This document shows, piece by piece, positions 26,725 through 35,581 of a stretch of DNA of 64,000 nt. The notes beneath the pieces are model-generated. The model did no database searches. It had not been told where the DNA came from and worked only from the letters and a program-made list of their open reading frames with translations. The stretch comes from Streptomyces sp. NBC_00250 (GTDB taxonomy: Bacteria > Actinomycetota > Actinomycetes > Streptomycetales > Streptomycetaceae): contig NZ_CP108088.1 of NCBI RefSeq assembly GCF_036192275.1, positions 8,418,001 through 8,482,000 of the forward strand. The letters are read 5' to 3'. A program made the position numbers and the translations under genes. Each line of letters opens with the position of its first letter. The first letter of the stretch is position 1.

Positions 26725-27831
26725 ATGCCCGGAGCGAAACTGCGGGAGGCTTCAGCGCAGCTCGTGCTGCTCCAGGGCGTGTCTCTGCTGCACCCCGAGG
26801 ACGCGGTCTTCGAGGCGATGATCGAGGGCTGGGGACGGCAGCAGCGCGGCGGACGCCGCCTGCAGCCGGACACGATCAGCGACCGGCAAAGCGTGGTGCG
26901 GCGCTTCGCCGCGTACACCAATGCCTATCCGTGGCAGTGGTCGGCGTCGGACCTCGACGAGTGGATGACGTACCTGATCGCTGAGTTGAAGCGGGCGGAG
27001 TCGACGATCCGCAGCTACCAGAGCGCGATCCGGATGTTCTGCGACTACGTCACCTCGCCGCACTACCAGTGGCCGGCCGAGTGCGAGGTCCGCTTCGGGG
27101 TGCACCCGGTGCAGATCTGCCATGAGTGGAACACCGCCGCGCACTTGGCTGACTACGAGGGCGGCGCCGAGCGGCGACCGATGACGCGCGAGGAGATCCA
27201 GGTCTTCCTCGACCACGCGGACGCCCAAGTCGACCGGGCGATCCGGCTGGGGCGCAAGGGAGCGCTCGCGGCCTACCGGGACGCCACCGTGTTCAAGCTG
27301 ATGTACGGCTGGGGCACTCGCTGCACCGAGACCTCCCGGCTGGACATCACCGACTTCTACCGCAACCCGAAAGCCCCGGAGCTGGGCAACTTCGGTTCGC
27401 TGCACGTGCGTTACGGCAAACGGACCAAGGGGTCGCCGCCGCGCCGACGCACGACGCTCAGCGTCATGCCCTGGGCCGTGGAAGCGGTCGAGGACTACGT
27501 CATCAACGCCCGGCCCCGCTATGCGGCGGCCCCCGAGCAGTCGGCGCTGTGGCTGACCGAACGCGGCGGGCGTCTGCAGGCCCGCGAGATCGAGGACCGG
27601 TTCGCGGCCTACCGCGACGCGCTGGGCCTGGACAAGGCCCTGGTCCCGCACTGCCTTCGGCACAGCCACGTGACCCACCAGATCGAGGACGGCGCGGACC
27701 CGGCCTTCGTCCAGCGGCAGGTCGGCCACCGCTACGCCTCCACGACCGCCCTGTACACCGGAGTGAGCGGGGACTTCATGAACACGATGATGCGCAAGGT
27801 CTTGGACCACGCCCTTCAGGGCGGACAGTAG
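26725..27831 (+). CDS. tyrosine recombinase (first gene of a three-gene module)
   Basis: 368 residues from ATG 26725 (GGAGGGGG upstream; ATG 26692 also in frame). The N-terminal core-binding domain spans ~50-125 (DTISDRQSVVRRFAAYTN, RSYQSAIRMFCDYV). The catalytic domain has Arg in YGWGTRCTETSRL (~199), HCLRHSHVTH (~309-318), VGHRYASTTALYTGV with His and the nucleophile Tyr (~344). All key residues are present, so it should cut and join DNA. It is followed after 9 nt by an HTH gene and then by a recombinase-like zinc-ribbon gene, recalling the composition of Tn554-type transposition units (two recombinases and a small DNA-binding protein). Confidence 0.85.
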   Translation: MPGAKLREASAQLVLLQGVSLLHPEDAVFEAMIEGWGRQQRGGRRLQPDTISDRQSVVRRFAAYTNAYPWQWSASDLDEWMTYLIAELKRAESTIRSYQSAIRMFCDYVTSPHYQWPAECEVRFGVHPVQICHEWNTAAHLADYEGGAERRPMTREEIQVFLDHADAQVDRAIRLGRKGALAAYRDATVFKLMYGWGTRCTETSRLDITDFYRNPKAPELGNFGSLHVRYGKRTKGSPPRRRTTLSVMPWAVEAVEDYVINARPRYAAAPEQSALWLTERGGRLQAREIEDRFAAYRDALGLDKALVPHCLRHSHVTHQIEDGADPAFVQRQVGHRYASTTALYTGVSGDFMNTMMRKVLDHALQGGQ

Positions 27832-27840
27832 GGAGACGAC

Positions 27841-28185
27841 GTGACGCCGAAGCTGGACTACCGCTGGCATCTGCGGGAGGTGATGGCCACCCGCGGCATG
27901 TTCTCGACCACCGACCTGCGTCCCCTGCTGGCCGAACGCGGTATCGACCTGTCGCCCAGCCAGACCTACCGCCTGGTGGTGGAACGGCCCGAGCGGCTGA
28001 GCCTGAAGACCCTCATGGCCCTGCTCGACATCCTGGGCTGCAGCATGGACGAGCTCATCGAGCCTGTTGCGGCAGCGGGTTCGCGGCGCCGCCACAGCGC
28101 CGCGGCCGGCGACGGGACGGCGCCCGGGAAGGAGGCCGGGCTCGGCGACTTGCGGCCCAGGCGGGCCCGGATCGTGCCCGAGTAG
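27841..28185 (+). CDS. Cro/C1-type HTH protein of the recombinase module
   Basis: 114 residues, GTG start 9 nt after the recombinase stop. The HTH is at about 15-75: MFSTTDLRPLLAERGIDLSP, SQTYRLVVERPERLSLKTLM, ALLDILGCSMDELIEP, the pattern of XRE/Cro regulators. The C-terminal 40 residues are basic and disordered. It may control the module or act as the DNA-bending accessory factor for recombination. The next gene starts 9 nt after its stop. Confidence 0.8.
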   Translation: MTPKLDYRWHLREVMATRGMFSTTDLRPLLAERGIDLSPSQTYRLVVERPERLSLKTLMALLDILGCSMDELIEPVAAAGSRRRHSAAAGDGTAPGKEAGLGDLRPRRARIVPE

Positions 28186-28194
28186 GCGCCGGTC

Positions 28195-30702
28195 GTGCCC
28201 GCGCCTGAGCTGCCGCGCTCCGCTACGGAGCCCGAGGCCGTGATCAGCGAGATCGTCCGGTCGGCCGATCCCGCGTGTGAGCGGATCGACGTCGTCGCCG
28301 TGCTCCAGGCGGTCTTCCTCCAGCGGCCCCAGCTGCGGATGCTCGCCGAAGTTCTCCAGGCCAGAGGGGACTTGCTGACGTCCGGTCGCCCCGAGGGACC
28401 ACGCGCGATCGAACGGCTCATCCGGGCACTGCGCGAGGCCGGCGCCGAAAAGCTGGTACTGCCCCGCTGCGGCGACTGCGGGCGCGAGCGTCCACTGACC
28501 GGCCTCGGTGACGGCGCACGTATCTGCAGTGCCTGCAGCAACCGCCGCATTGTGCGCGCCAACCCCTGCGTGATCTGCGGAAGCACCACGCTTGCCGGAC
28601 GCGACCGGGCCGGACGGCCCCGCTGCCGGGCCCATCCGCCCTGGGGCTCCACAGACCCGGCCGAGGAACTGGCCAAGCTGATCGCCGGCGGCCCCTTCGG
28701 CGTCTCGCCCGGCATTGCACAGCAGGCCGTCTGCTCGGTCGAACCCACCCGCCCCGGTCAGCTCCGGCTGCTGTGGGTACTGGAAGACACCCCTGGCCTG
28801 CTGACCGGACGCGGCGCCGAGGGGCCACCCAAGATCTCCGCCCTGATCCAGGCGCTGATCGATCGTGGCGCCCACGGCGTGGTCGTCCCCTCGTGCCCGT
28901 TCTGCCAGCGCACCACCGACCTCAAACAGCGCCGTGATGGGCTGCGCTGCTGCGAGCCATGCCGACGTGAAAGCAAGATCGCAACCTGCGCGGTCTGCGG
29001 ACGCGCCCGGCCGATTGGCGGCCGCAGGTTCGACGGCCAGCCCGTGTGCGGCACCTGCCGTCAGCACGACCCCTTCAACCACAGGCCGTGCAGTGTCTGC
29101 GGTGCGCTGCGGTTCAGGAAGTTGCGCACCGACGACGGCGGAGTCTGCGCAGCCTGCCGGGAGATCCCCACTGCCATCTGCGCGACCTGCGGTGAACACG
29201 GACCGTGCTACTTCGCCGCCACCGACGCCCCCAAGTGCCTGCCCTGCAGCGCCAGGGAGCGCGAGGAAGCCGTGTGCGCCAGCTGCGGCAAGCACCGGCG
29301 CGTCAACAACCGCACCGCCACCGGCGAGCCGCTGTGCGGAAACTGCGGCAACAAGCCCAAGCCGTGCGCCGGCTGCGGCGGGGTCTTCCGCACCAGCGGC
29401 CGGACGCCCGAGGGCAAGCCCCTGTGCCAGACCTGCTGGGCCAAGCATCCCGCCGCCCACCGTCCCTGCACTGAGTGCGGGTCCGTCGAACGCCTCTACC
29501 GGCACGGACGGTGTCCCGCCTGCGCACGCTCCGCCGACCTGCGCGAAGTGCTGAGCCCGCAGGGCGGCCTCATGCGCCCGGAACTGGAACCCGTCTTCCA
29601 GGCGCTGCTGAAGCCGCCGCCCCGCACCGTCTTGCACTGGATTCACAAGGTCTCCGCCCGCAGAGCCGTCCTCCAGGCCCTGGCGACCGAGCACGGGCCG
29701 GTCACTCACGAGATCCTCGACCGCTTCGCCACCGCGCCGACCGTGGAGTATCTGCGTGCCGCGCTGGTCGCAGCAGGAGCCCTGCCCGCCCGGGACGAGC
29801 AACTGGCCCGGCTGGAACGCTGGTTGACCAAGAACATCGCCCGCGTCTCGTCCGCCGAGGAGCGCAGGATCCTGCGCAACTACACGAACTGGCAGCCCTT
29901 GCGAAGACTCCGCCGCCTGCCCGGCGGACAGCTGATCACCCACGGCCGGGCCGAGACCGTCCGTGTCGAGATCCGTAACGTGGCCCGCCTGCTGGAATGG
30001 CTCCACGACGACGGCGCCACCCTGGGCACCTGCACCCAGGACCAGCTGGACGCCTGGCTCAGCGACGGCCCCACCACCCGCGCCACGGTCCGCGGATTCC
30101 TGCTCTGGACCAGTAAACGCGGCCACAGCCGACCACTGACCGCACCGGTCATCAGCAACTACTTCGCCGCGCGCATCATCAGCAAGGACCAACGCTGGGC
30201 CCTGGTCCGCCACCTCGTCCACGACGAGCAACTCCAGGTCGCCGACCGGGCCGCCGGCCTGCTCCTGCTGCTGTTCGCCCAGCCCGTTGGCCGCATCAGC
30301 CGCCTCACCACCGAGCACATCGTCGACCGTGGCGACACGCTCGCTCTCAAGCTCGGGCGAGTCCCCGCCGAGATCCCCGCGCCCCTGGACGACCTGATCC
30401 GCCAGCTCGTCGAGCGCCGGAACGGCCGCGCGGCCACCGTCCCGATCGAGGAACCCAAGTGGCTGTTCCACAGCACCTACCCCGGACAGCCGATCGACCC
30501 GCACACCCTCGGCCGGCGCCTGAAGGCGATCGGCGTCCCGCCTCAACTCGCGCGCCATGCGTCGCTGATGGACATCGCCTCGGAGCTGCCCGCCGTCGTC
30601 ATCAGCCGGCTGCTCGGATTCCACCAGTCCACCGGGGACAACTGGACCCGCGAAAGCCAGGGCTTCGGTGCCGAGTACGCCGCCGAGATCAGCCGACGCT
30701 GA
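28195..30702 (+). CDS. zinc-ribbon repeat protein with C-terminal recombinase-like domain
   Basis: 835 residues from GTG 28195. Residues ~90-450 hold nine Cys-x2-Cys...Cys-x2-Cys zinc-ribbon units (for example CGDCGRE...CSAC, CAVCGRA...CGTC, CASCGKH...CGNC, CTECGSV...CPAC). The C-terminal ~280 residues look like a tyrosine-recombinase fold: an N-terminal helical domain (TRATVRGFLLWTSKRGHS), box I arginine in PVGRISRLTTEHI, then QLARHASLMDIASELP and SRLLGFHQSTGDNW. The HxxR His is replaced and no tyrosine sits at the usual spacing after LLGFH (nearest is in GAEYAAEI), so it is probably a non-catalytic or altered partner of the recombinase at 26725. The ribbons would bind DNA or RNA. Confidence 0.75.
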   Translation: MPAPELPRSATEPEAVISEIVRSADPACERIDVVAVLQAVFLQRPQLRMLAEVLQARGDLLTSGRPEGPRAIERLIRALREAGAEKLVLPRCGDCGRERPLTGLGDGARICSACSNRRIVRANPCVICGSTTLAGRDRAGRPRCRAHPPWGSTDPAEELAKLIAGGPFGVSPGIAQQAVCSVEPTRPGQLRLLWVLEDTPGLLTGRGAEGPPKISALIQALIDRGAHGVVVPSCPFCQRTTDLKQRRDGLRCCEPCRRESKIATCAVCGRARPIGGRRFDGQPVCGTCRQHDPFNHRPCSVCGALRFRKLRTDDGGVCAACREIPTAICATCGEHGPCYFAATDAPKCLPCSAREREEAVCASCGKHRRVNNRTATGEPLCGNCGNKPKPCAGCGGVFRTSGRTPEGKPLCQTCWAKHPAAHRPCTECGSVERLYRHGRCPACARSADLREVLSPQGGLMRPELEPVFQALLKPPPRTVLHWIHKVSARRAVLQALATEHGPVTHEILDRFATAPTVEYLRAALVAAGALPARDEQLARLERWLTKNIARVSSAEERRILRNYTNWQPLRRLRRLPGGQLITHGRAETVRVEIRNVARLLEWLHDDGATLGTCTQDQLDAWLSDGPTTRATVRGFLLWTSKRGHSRPLTAPVISNYFAARIISKDQRWALVRHLVHDEQLQVADRAAGLLLLLFAQPVGRISRLTTEHIVDRGDTLALKLGRVPAEIPAPLDDLIRQLVERRNGRAATVPIEEPKWLFHSTYPGQPIDPHTLGRRLKAIGVPPQLARHASLMDIASELPAVVISRLLGFHQSTGDNWTRESQGFGAEYAAEISRR

Positions 30703-30777
30703 GGCCGAGCCGGCCACGCCGCCCATCCCTGCGATATCGAGATGCTGGTGCTCGGCCGGACCTGTAACTTCACCGGG

Positions 30778-31548
30778 ATGGCGCGCGAGGAAGTAATGCA
30801 GGACGGGGCTCATCGGCGGGTCGTACGGATCGGTGACACCGTCCGCAGACCCGCCCAGCCATGGACGCCCACCATCCACGCGCTTCTGCAGCACCTGGAA
30901 GAGGTCGGCTTCCGCTACGCGCCCCGCCCGCTGGGATTCGACGACGAGGGCCGCGAGGTCCTCACCTACTTCGATGGCGACGCCGGACCGCTGGCCTGGG
31001 AGAAAGTCGTGTCCGACGACGGACTTCGCGCCTTCGCCCGGCTGCTGCGCGACTACCACGACGCGTGCGCGGACTTCTCGCCCCCGCCCGGGGCGACGTG
31101 GTCCGGAGGCGAGGCCAGACTCGGCGACGACGACGTCGTCTGCCATGGAGACTTCGGCCCCTGGAACGTCGTCTGGCAGGGCGACCGGCCGGTGGGAATC
31201 ATCGACTGGGACTTCGCCCGCCCCGCGCCGCGGCTGCACGACGTGGCCTACGCCCTGGAATACGTTGCCCCGTTCCGCGACGACGCCGAGTGCCTGCGCT
31301 GGCTCCACTACCCCGGACCGCCGGACCGCCGCCGACGGCTGGAACTCTTCTGCACCGTCTACGGGATCAACTCGACCGAGGGGATCGTCGACGCCGTCAT
31401 CACCCGACAGCGCGACAACGCCGACCTCGTGCGCCGCCTTGCCGAGCGAGGGCACGAGCCCCAGGCCACCTGGGCATCCAACGGCCTGCTGACCCAACTC
31501 GGCGACAGAATCACCTGGAGCCTGACCCACCGGCACCTGTTCGAGTAG
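30778..31548 (+). CDS. aminoglycoside phosphotransferase (APH) family protein
   Basis: 256 residues from ATG 30778 (an upstream ATG at 30742 gives 12 more). The kinase-like core is clear: VCHGDFGPWNVVW (catalytic HxDxxxxN, ~121-130) and VGIIDWDFARPAP (metal-binding IDWD). The family phosphorylates aminoglycosides, choline or other small alcohols; the substrate cannot be told from sequence. It follows the three-gene recombinase module on the same strand, so it may be its passenger. Directly after its stop comes a truncated minus-strand reading frame. Confidence 0.8.
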   Translation: MAREEVMQDGAHRRVVRIGDTVRRPAQPWTPTIHALLQHLEEVGFRYAPRPLGFDDEGREVLTYFDGDAGPLAWEKVVSDDGLRAFARLLRDYHDACADFSPPPGATWSGGEARLGDDDVVCHGDFGPWNVVWQGDRPVGIIDWDFARPAPRLHDVAYALEYVAPFRDDAECLRWLHYPGPPDRRRRLELFCTVYGINSTEGIVDAVITRQRDNADLVRRLAERGHEPQATWASNGLLTQLGDRITWSLTHRHLFE

Positions 31549-31635
31549 CGGTTCCCCCGTCACAAACCGTACTTCCGGCCATCCCCGGAGGGCATTCCGC
31601 AGGCTGCGATAGCCGGGCTTACCGATAACGGCCAT
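31545..31635 (-). pseudogene. truncated start of an element gene
   Basis: From ATG 31635, with AAGGAG 8 nt upstream, the minus strand reads MAVIGKPGYRSLRNALRGWP then EVRFVTGEP for about 29 codons. The frame then runs antisense into the APH gene, where it is meaningless. The strong ribosome site and sensible start suggest a gene of the conjugation operon cut off by arrival of the + strand block ending at 31548. The remainder of the gene was not found. Confidence 0.35.
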
Positions 31636-31661
31636 GTGGGAGTCTCCTTACGGGAGTTTGA

Positions 31662-32435
31662 TCAGCGGTCGCGGGAGAACGCGATGCGGGGGTCGACCGG
31701 CCGCGCCGCCGCGACGGAGGTGGCGGGAGCGGGCACCGGTGCCTTGCCCGGGAGGGCGGCAAGGGCTGGGCTGGCGGCGAGCGCGGCGGCGCTGATCGGA
31801 GAGCTACGGATGCCGGCATCCTGGGTGCGGTCGCGGGACGCGGCTGGCGCGGGTGCGGGGCGGTGGCGGGCCGCTACGTCCTGGGCGAGGTGGGGCTGCA
31901 CCGCGACCTGAGCACCGGAGCGGTGCAGGGCCAGCGTGGCGCCGGCGACCTTCCCCAGGGCCTTGGCGCGGCCGATAGCGGCGGGCAGCGTGTAGATGTC
32001 CAGGTGGGGATCGTGCCGCCAGCCGTGTTCGACCAGGGCGAGTCCGGTGAGCCCCGAGGCGCGGCTGTCGATGGCCGCGACGATCCCGAGCCGCGGATGC
32101 TCGGCGAACGCGACATCGGGCTCGCCGAGCGCAGTCCGGGACGGGACGGGCTCCGCGTCGGGGACGAGAGAGGAGTTGAACACGGCGTCCGTGTCGACGC
32201 GGAAACCGGCGTTGCGCAGCAGCGCTACGGCCCGGGTGGCGCGGCCCTGCCCGTCACGTTGCTGGTCGGCCAGGGCGTACAAGGTCGGCTTGCCCAAGAC
32301 GGGGTGGAAGTCGAGCCTCTCCAGCATCCAGGTGCTGGCGGCAAGGTTCTTGGGGTTCGCGGCGACGATGCCGTAGTCGGGGTGGCGGCCGACGGCGACG
32401 TCGGGCAGCAGCTCTTCGGCGATGGTGGGCAACAC
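31662..32435 (-). CDS. hypothetical protein of the conjugation operon
   Basis: 257 residues from GTG 32435. It has two similar-looking units: VGRHPDYGIVAANPKNLAAS followed by an alpha/beta stretch (LYALADQQRDGQGRATRAVAL), and later FAEHPRLGIVAAIDSRAS with LDIYTLPAAIGRAKAL. This suggests an internal duplication. The C-terminal 70 residues are Ala/Pro/Arg-rich. No known domain. Downstream member of the transfer operon. Confidence 0.65.
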   Translation of the reverse strand: MLPTIAEELLPDVAVGRHPDYGIVAANPKNLAASTWMLERLDFHPVLGKPTLYALADQQRDGQGRATRAVALLRNAGFRVDTDAVFNSSLVPDAEPVPSRTALGEPDVAFAEHPRLGIVAAIDSRASGLTGLALVEHGWRHDPHLDIYTLPAAIGRAKALGKVAGATLALHRSGAQVAVQPHLAQDVAARHRPAPAPAASRDRTQDAGIRSSPISAAALAASPALAALPGKAPVPAPATSVAAARPVDPRIAFSRDR

Positions 32436-32534
32436 GGCTGATCCATCCGGTGCAGGCTCGATGACGGGGGAGGTCGAGGGCCGGAGCGGTTCTGCTGGTG
32501 AGAGGCATACGGCGTACTCCGAGGCGGGAAGAGT

Positions 32535-33192
32535 TCAGCGACCAGGGGCGGTGGAGGGACGCGCGGGTGGCAGCACGGGACGCGGGGGCGGGTCTGTCGC
32601 CAGGCGCGTGCGGACCGTGCGCGGTCCGGCCGACGGCAAGGGCGCGAGAGCAGCGCTCACCCGTGGCGAGGCAGAGGTCGGCAGGGCGGTCTGTTCTACC
32701 GGACTCCGGGCCTTGTCGGGATGGGCGGCGTCGGCAGCGCGCTCCCGGGAGGAGCGTTGCTGCTCGGGGCGTGGCGGTACGCCGAGCTGGTCCAGGCGGG
32801 CGTCGACGGCGGCGAGCAGACTCGGGATGCTGCCGCCGTGCTGGGCGTGCGGCCCGCCGGGTTCCGAGTCGTAGATCACTTCGTACACCGCAGGCCCGGC
32901 CTCCCGGTGGCGGATCACCGTCCAGCTCTCGTGGTCCTTGGTCGGCGGTTCTTGTGATGGCGAGATGATCATCGAGCTGCCGTCGGGGAGGGCGGCGTGG
33001 ACGATGTAGTCGCTCAGGCCGTACTCGACGGTTACCTCCAGGTCGGGGCTGGCGGAGGGGAGCGGTGAGGTAGCCGTACCCGTGATCCCGTTTCGGATCC
33101 TCGGAGACAACAGGGGAGGAGCGGGTCCTGGGCCACGCGGTGATGCGTGAGCCCTCCTGCTCGAAGGTGATCAGGGGGTTGTCCTGGTGCAT
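32535..33192 (-). pseudogene. frameshifted hypothetical protein
   Basis: ATG 33192 with GGAGAAAAG upstream begins MHQDNPLITFEQEGSRITAW and reads on to HGYGYLTAPL. There the frame breaks (near 33065), and the fitting continuation (SASPDLEVTVEYGLSDYIVH, then SSMIISPSQEPP and a Pro/Arg-rich tail to 32535) is in another frame. One extra base in the CCCCTCC stretch accounts for it. A TTG at 33110 could start the second frame. Family unknown, but the joined protein looks well formed. Confidence 0.6.
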
Positions 33193-33326
33193 GGGCTTTT
33201 CTCCGTGGTAGGACGCCTCGACGGCTGGCGGCGCGGGCCGAGGTCACGCGGTGCCGGGCGGGCGGTGGTCCACGAGGTTCTGGTGATTCGACGGTTTGGT
33301 CCCGCCGGGGCTCGGTGCTACGGGCG

Positions 33327-34043
33327 TCAGCGGGAACGGCCCGGCACCGGTGAGTCGGTCGGCGGTGGCGGAGGGGGAGAGGCGGGCAGGCTCCCGCGCC
33401 GGCCGGAGGCGGATCGGGCGAGAGCCACCCGAGCTCGTTCGGTCCGCGAGGACTGCTCGGGGTCCGCTCGGTCGGCCAGGTAGTCGGCGGCCCGTACGAG
33501 GGCCAGGCCGCGGATGGCCAACTCGTCGGCGTAGTGCCAGCCGTCGGCGTTCCGTTCCTCCTGCGCCCGGCCCTCGTAGAGCTTCCGCGAGCCGGGGAGC
33601 GAGGCGTCCATCAGGGCCATGATCTGGTCCCACTCGCGCCGGAGCTGCCCCGCGTGCTCCAGGGCGGTGTCGATGCCGCGTAGCCGGCGGAGGTCTTCGC
33701 TGATCGGCCCCTCGACGTAGTCGGCGCCGCAGGCGGCGGCGTGTACGCTGGCCAGGACCTCGGGACCGTGGTCGAGGAAGACCTCGACGTGCCGCCACGC
33801 CTCGGCATCGCGCCTCACCTTGCCGTCCTCGTACCCCTTCTCGTCGACGGGCCAGCCGTCGGCGTCGCAGTAGGAGTCCGAGACCGCGTCCCAGGCGTCG
33901 GACGCCTGCCGGATCCCGGCGATGGCGGAGGCCAGCGCCGGGATGTGCCTCTGCCACGCCAGGTGATCGGTGGCTGTCGGCGGCTGGTTCTCGGCCGAGG
34001 AAGGAGAGTCCGGGGAAACAGGCATGATCGATCGTCCGGACAT
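33327..34043 (-). CDS. hypothetical protein of the conjugation operon
   Basis: 238 residues (ATG 34043, or ATG 34025), starting 3 nt after the VirB4-like gene's stop. Helical core (HIPALASAIAGIRQASDAWD, RRDAEAWRHVEVFLDHGPEV, RRLRGIDTALEHAGQLRREW) and a Pro-rich end. No membrane segment. Translational coupling to the ATPase gene suggests an accessory transfer function. Confidence 0.65.
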   Translation of the reverse strand: MSGRSIMPVSPDSPSSAENQPPTATDHLAWQRHIPALASAIAGIRQASDAWDAVSDSYCDADGWPVDEKGYEDGKVRRDAEAWRHVEVFLDHGPEVLASVHAAACGADYVEGPISEDLRRLRGIDTALEHAGQLRREWDQIMALMDASLPGSRKLYEGRAQEERNADGWHYADELAIRGLALVRAADYLADRADPEQSSRTERARVALARSASGRRGSLPASPPPPPPTDSPVPGRSR

Positions 34044-34046
34044 GGC

Positions 34047-35552
34047 TCAGGCCGCCATGCGGGCGTCGGTGTCGAACAGCTCGCGTTCGGCCGGGTGGAG
34101 GATGTGCTGCGTGATGAAAGACCGGCCCGCGACCTTCCACAGACCCCGGCCCTTGGTCAGGGCGGACACGGCCTGGGTCTCGACTCCGGTCAGGCCGAGC
34201 AGGGACGCGGCGGCGTCGAGCTGGTCGGGCTCCTGCCGGTAGATGATGCGCGTGCTGCAGTCGGCCAGGAGGCCCTCGGCCAGGACCCGGCCGCGCGAGC
34301 CGGCGTCGCCCGCCGAGAGCAGGTCCGAGAGCCGATGGATGACCATGAGGTTCGCGATGCCGAGCCCGCGGGAGAGTTTCCACTGGCTCTGCATCCGCTC
34401 CAGCAGGCCGACGTGGCGCATCACCCTCCACGCTTCGTCGTAGATCACCCAGCGCCGACCGCCGTCGGGGTCGGCGAGGGCGGACTCCATCCACGCGCTC
34501 GCGCAGGTCATGGCCAACACCAACGCGGTGTCGTCGCCGGCGCCGCCGAGGCGGGAGAGGTCGATGGACAGCATCGGCGCGGTCGGGTCGAACGCCACAG
34601 TGCTCGGGGCGTCGAACATGCCGCTCAAGTCGCCGTGCACGAGGCGGCGCAGGGCGTGCGCGATGTCCTGGGCGGCCGTCCCCAGGTGTCCGGTCTGGTG
34701 GCCGAGGGCTCGGTCGAGGTGCTCAGGGGAGCCGAGGACGTACGCGATCTCGCCGAGCAGCGGCACCGTGCCACGGGCGGCGGCCTCGGCGACGACCAGG
34801 TCGAGGGCGAGGTCCAGGGCGGTGTGCTCCATCGGCAGCAGGTCGCGCTTCAGGACTGTGCGCGCCAGGCCGGCCAGGAGCAGCAGGCGGCGCTTTCGCA
34901 CCTCGGTCGCCCAGTCGTCCTTGCTGACGGAGGTGGGCCGGGCCGGGGCGTCCAGTGGGTTCAGCCGGCCCGGGAGACCGGGGCCCAGCGCGATGCTGTA
35001 GCCGCCGAGGGCCTGGGCGACGCCCGTCCACTCGCCCTTCGGGTCGCACGGGATGTAGATCCGGTAGCCGTGGGCGATCGACCGGGTGGCGATGGACTTC
35101 GCCAGCGCGGACTTGCCCATGCCGATGATCCCCGCCAGGACGGCGTTGGGGTTGGTGAAGCCCTCGATCCGGCCGCTGCCGTACAGCGAGAACGGGTCGA
35201 AACAGAACGCGGCTTCGGCGTGGACATCACGGCCGATGAAGACGCCCTCCGCCCCCAGGCCGCCCTCGGCGACGAACGGATAGGCCCCGGAGGCGGTGGC
35301 GGTCGTCATTCGGTGGGCGGGCAGGCTGAGCTTGCCGCCGCGGGCCGAAGCCGGGCCGGGGCGTCCGGACAACGGGTAGACCGGCCGCAGTTCCGGGGAG
35401 GCGGTTTCCTCGGCGCGGTGCTTCGGGGGAGCCCCGGCAAGGCGGGCCTGGCGGTGGGCGTCCGCGAATCCGGCTCGGGCGGCCTTCCGCTGGGTGCGCG
35501 ATGCCTTGTGGGGCACGAAGAGGGGAGAGGCGCTGGCGCGGGTACGGGGCAT
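34047..35552 (-). CDS. VirB4/TraC-like conjugation ATPase
   Basis: 501 residues from ATG 35552 (GGAGAA upstream); the longer open frame before it is rejected. Walker A is at ~143-150 (GIIGMGKSAL) and Walker B at ~365 (RRWVIYDEAW), followed by SRGLGIANLMVIHRLSDLLS typical of VirB4 proteins. The enzyme is the cytoplasmic motor that assembles and powers the type IV secretion channel. It lacks the large N-terminal domain of VirB4, which in these elements is supplied by the separate SCO6880 protein encoded just upstream at 36067-37539. Confidence 0.88.
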   Translation of the reverse strand: MPRTRASASPLFVPHKASRTQRKAARAGFADAHRQARLAGAPPKHRAEETASPELRPVYPLSGRPGPASARGGKLSLPAHRMTTATASGAYPFVAEGGLGAEGVFIGRDVHAEAAFCFDPFSLYGSGRIEGFTNPNAVLAGIIGMGKSALAKSIATRSIAHGYRIYIPCDPKGEWTGVAQALGGYSIALGPGLPGRLNPLDAPARPTSVSKDDWATEVRKRRLLLLAGLARTVLKRDLLPMEHTALDLALDLVVAEAAARGTVPLLGEIAYVLGSPEHLDRALGHQTGHLGTAAQDIAHALRRLVHGDLSGMFDAPSTVAFDPTAPMLSIDLSRLGGAGDDTALVLAMTCASAWMESALADPDGGRRWVIYDEAWRVMRHVGLLERMQSQWKLSRGLGIANLMVIHRLSDLLSAGDAGSRGRVLAEGLLADCSTRIIYRQEPDQLDAAASLLGLTGVETQAVSALTKGRGLWKVAGRSFITQHILHPAERELFDTDARMAA

Positions 35553-35581
35553 GAACGTTTCTCCAGGCAGGCGGTGGTGGG

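Noticed and set aside
26752..31635. A 1627-codon open frame on the minus strand
   Set aside because: It is antisense to the recombinase module and APH gene, whose proteins have clear motifs; long antisense frames are normal in such GC-rich DNA. Only its first ~29 codons are considered.
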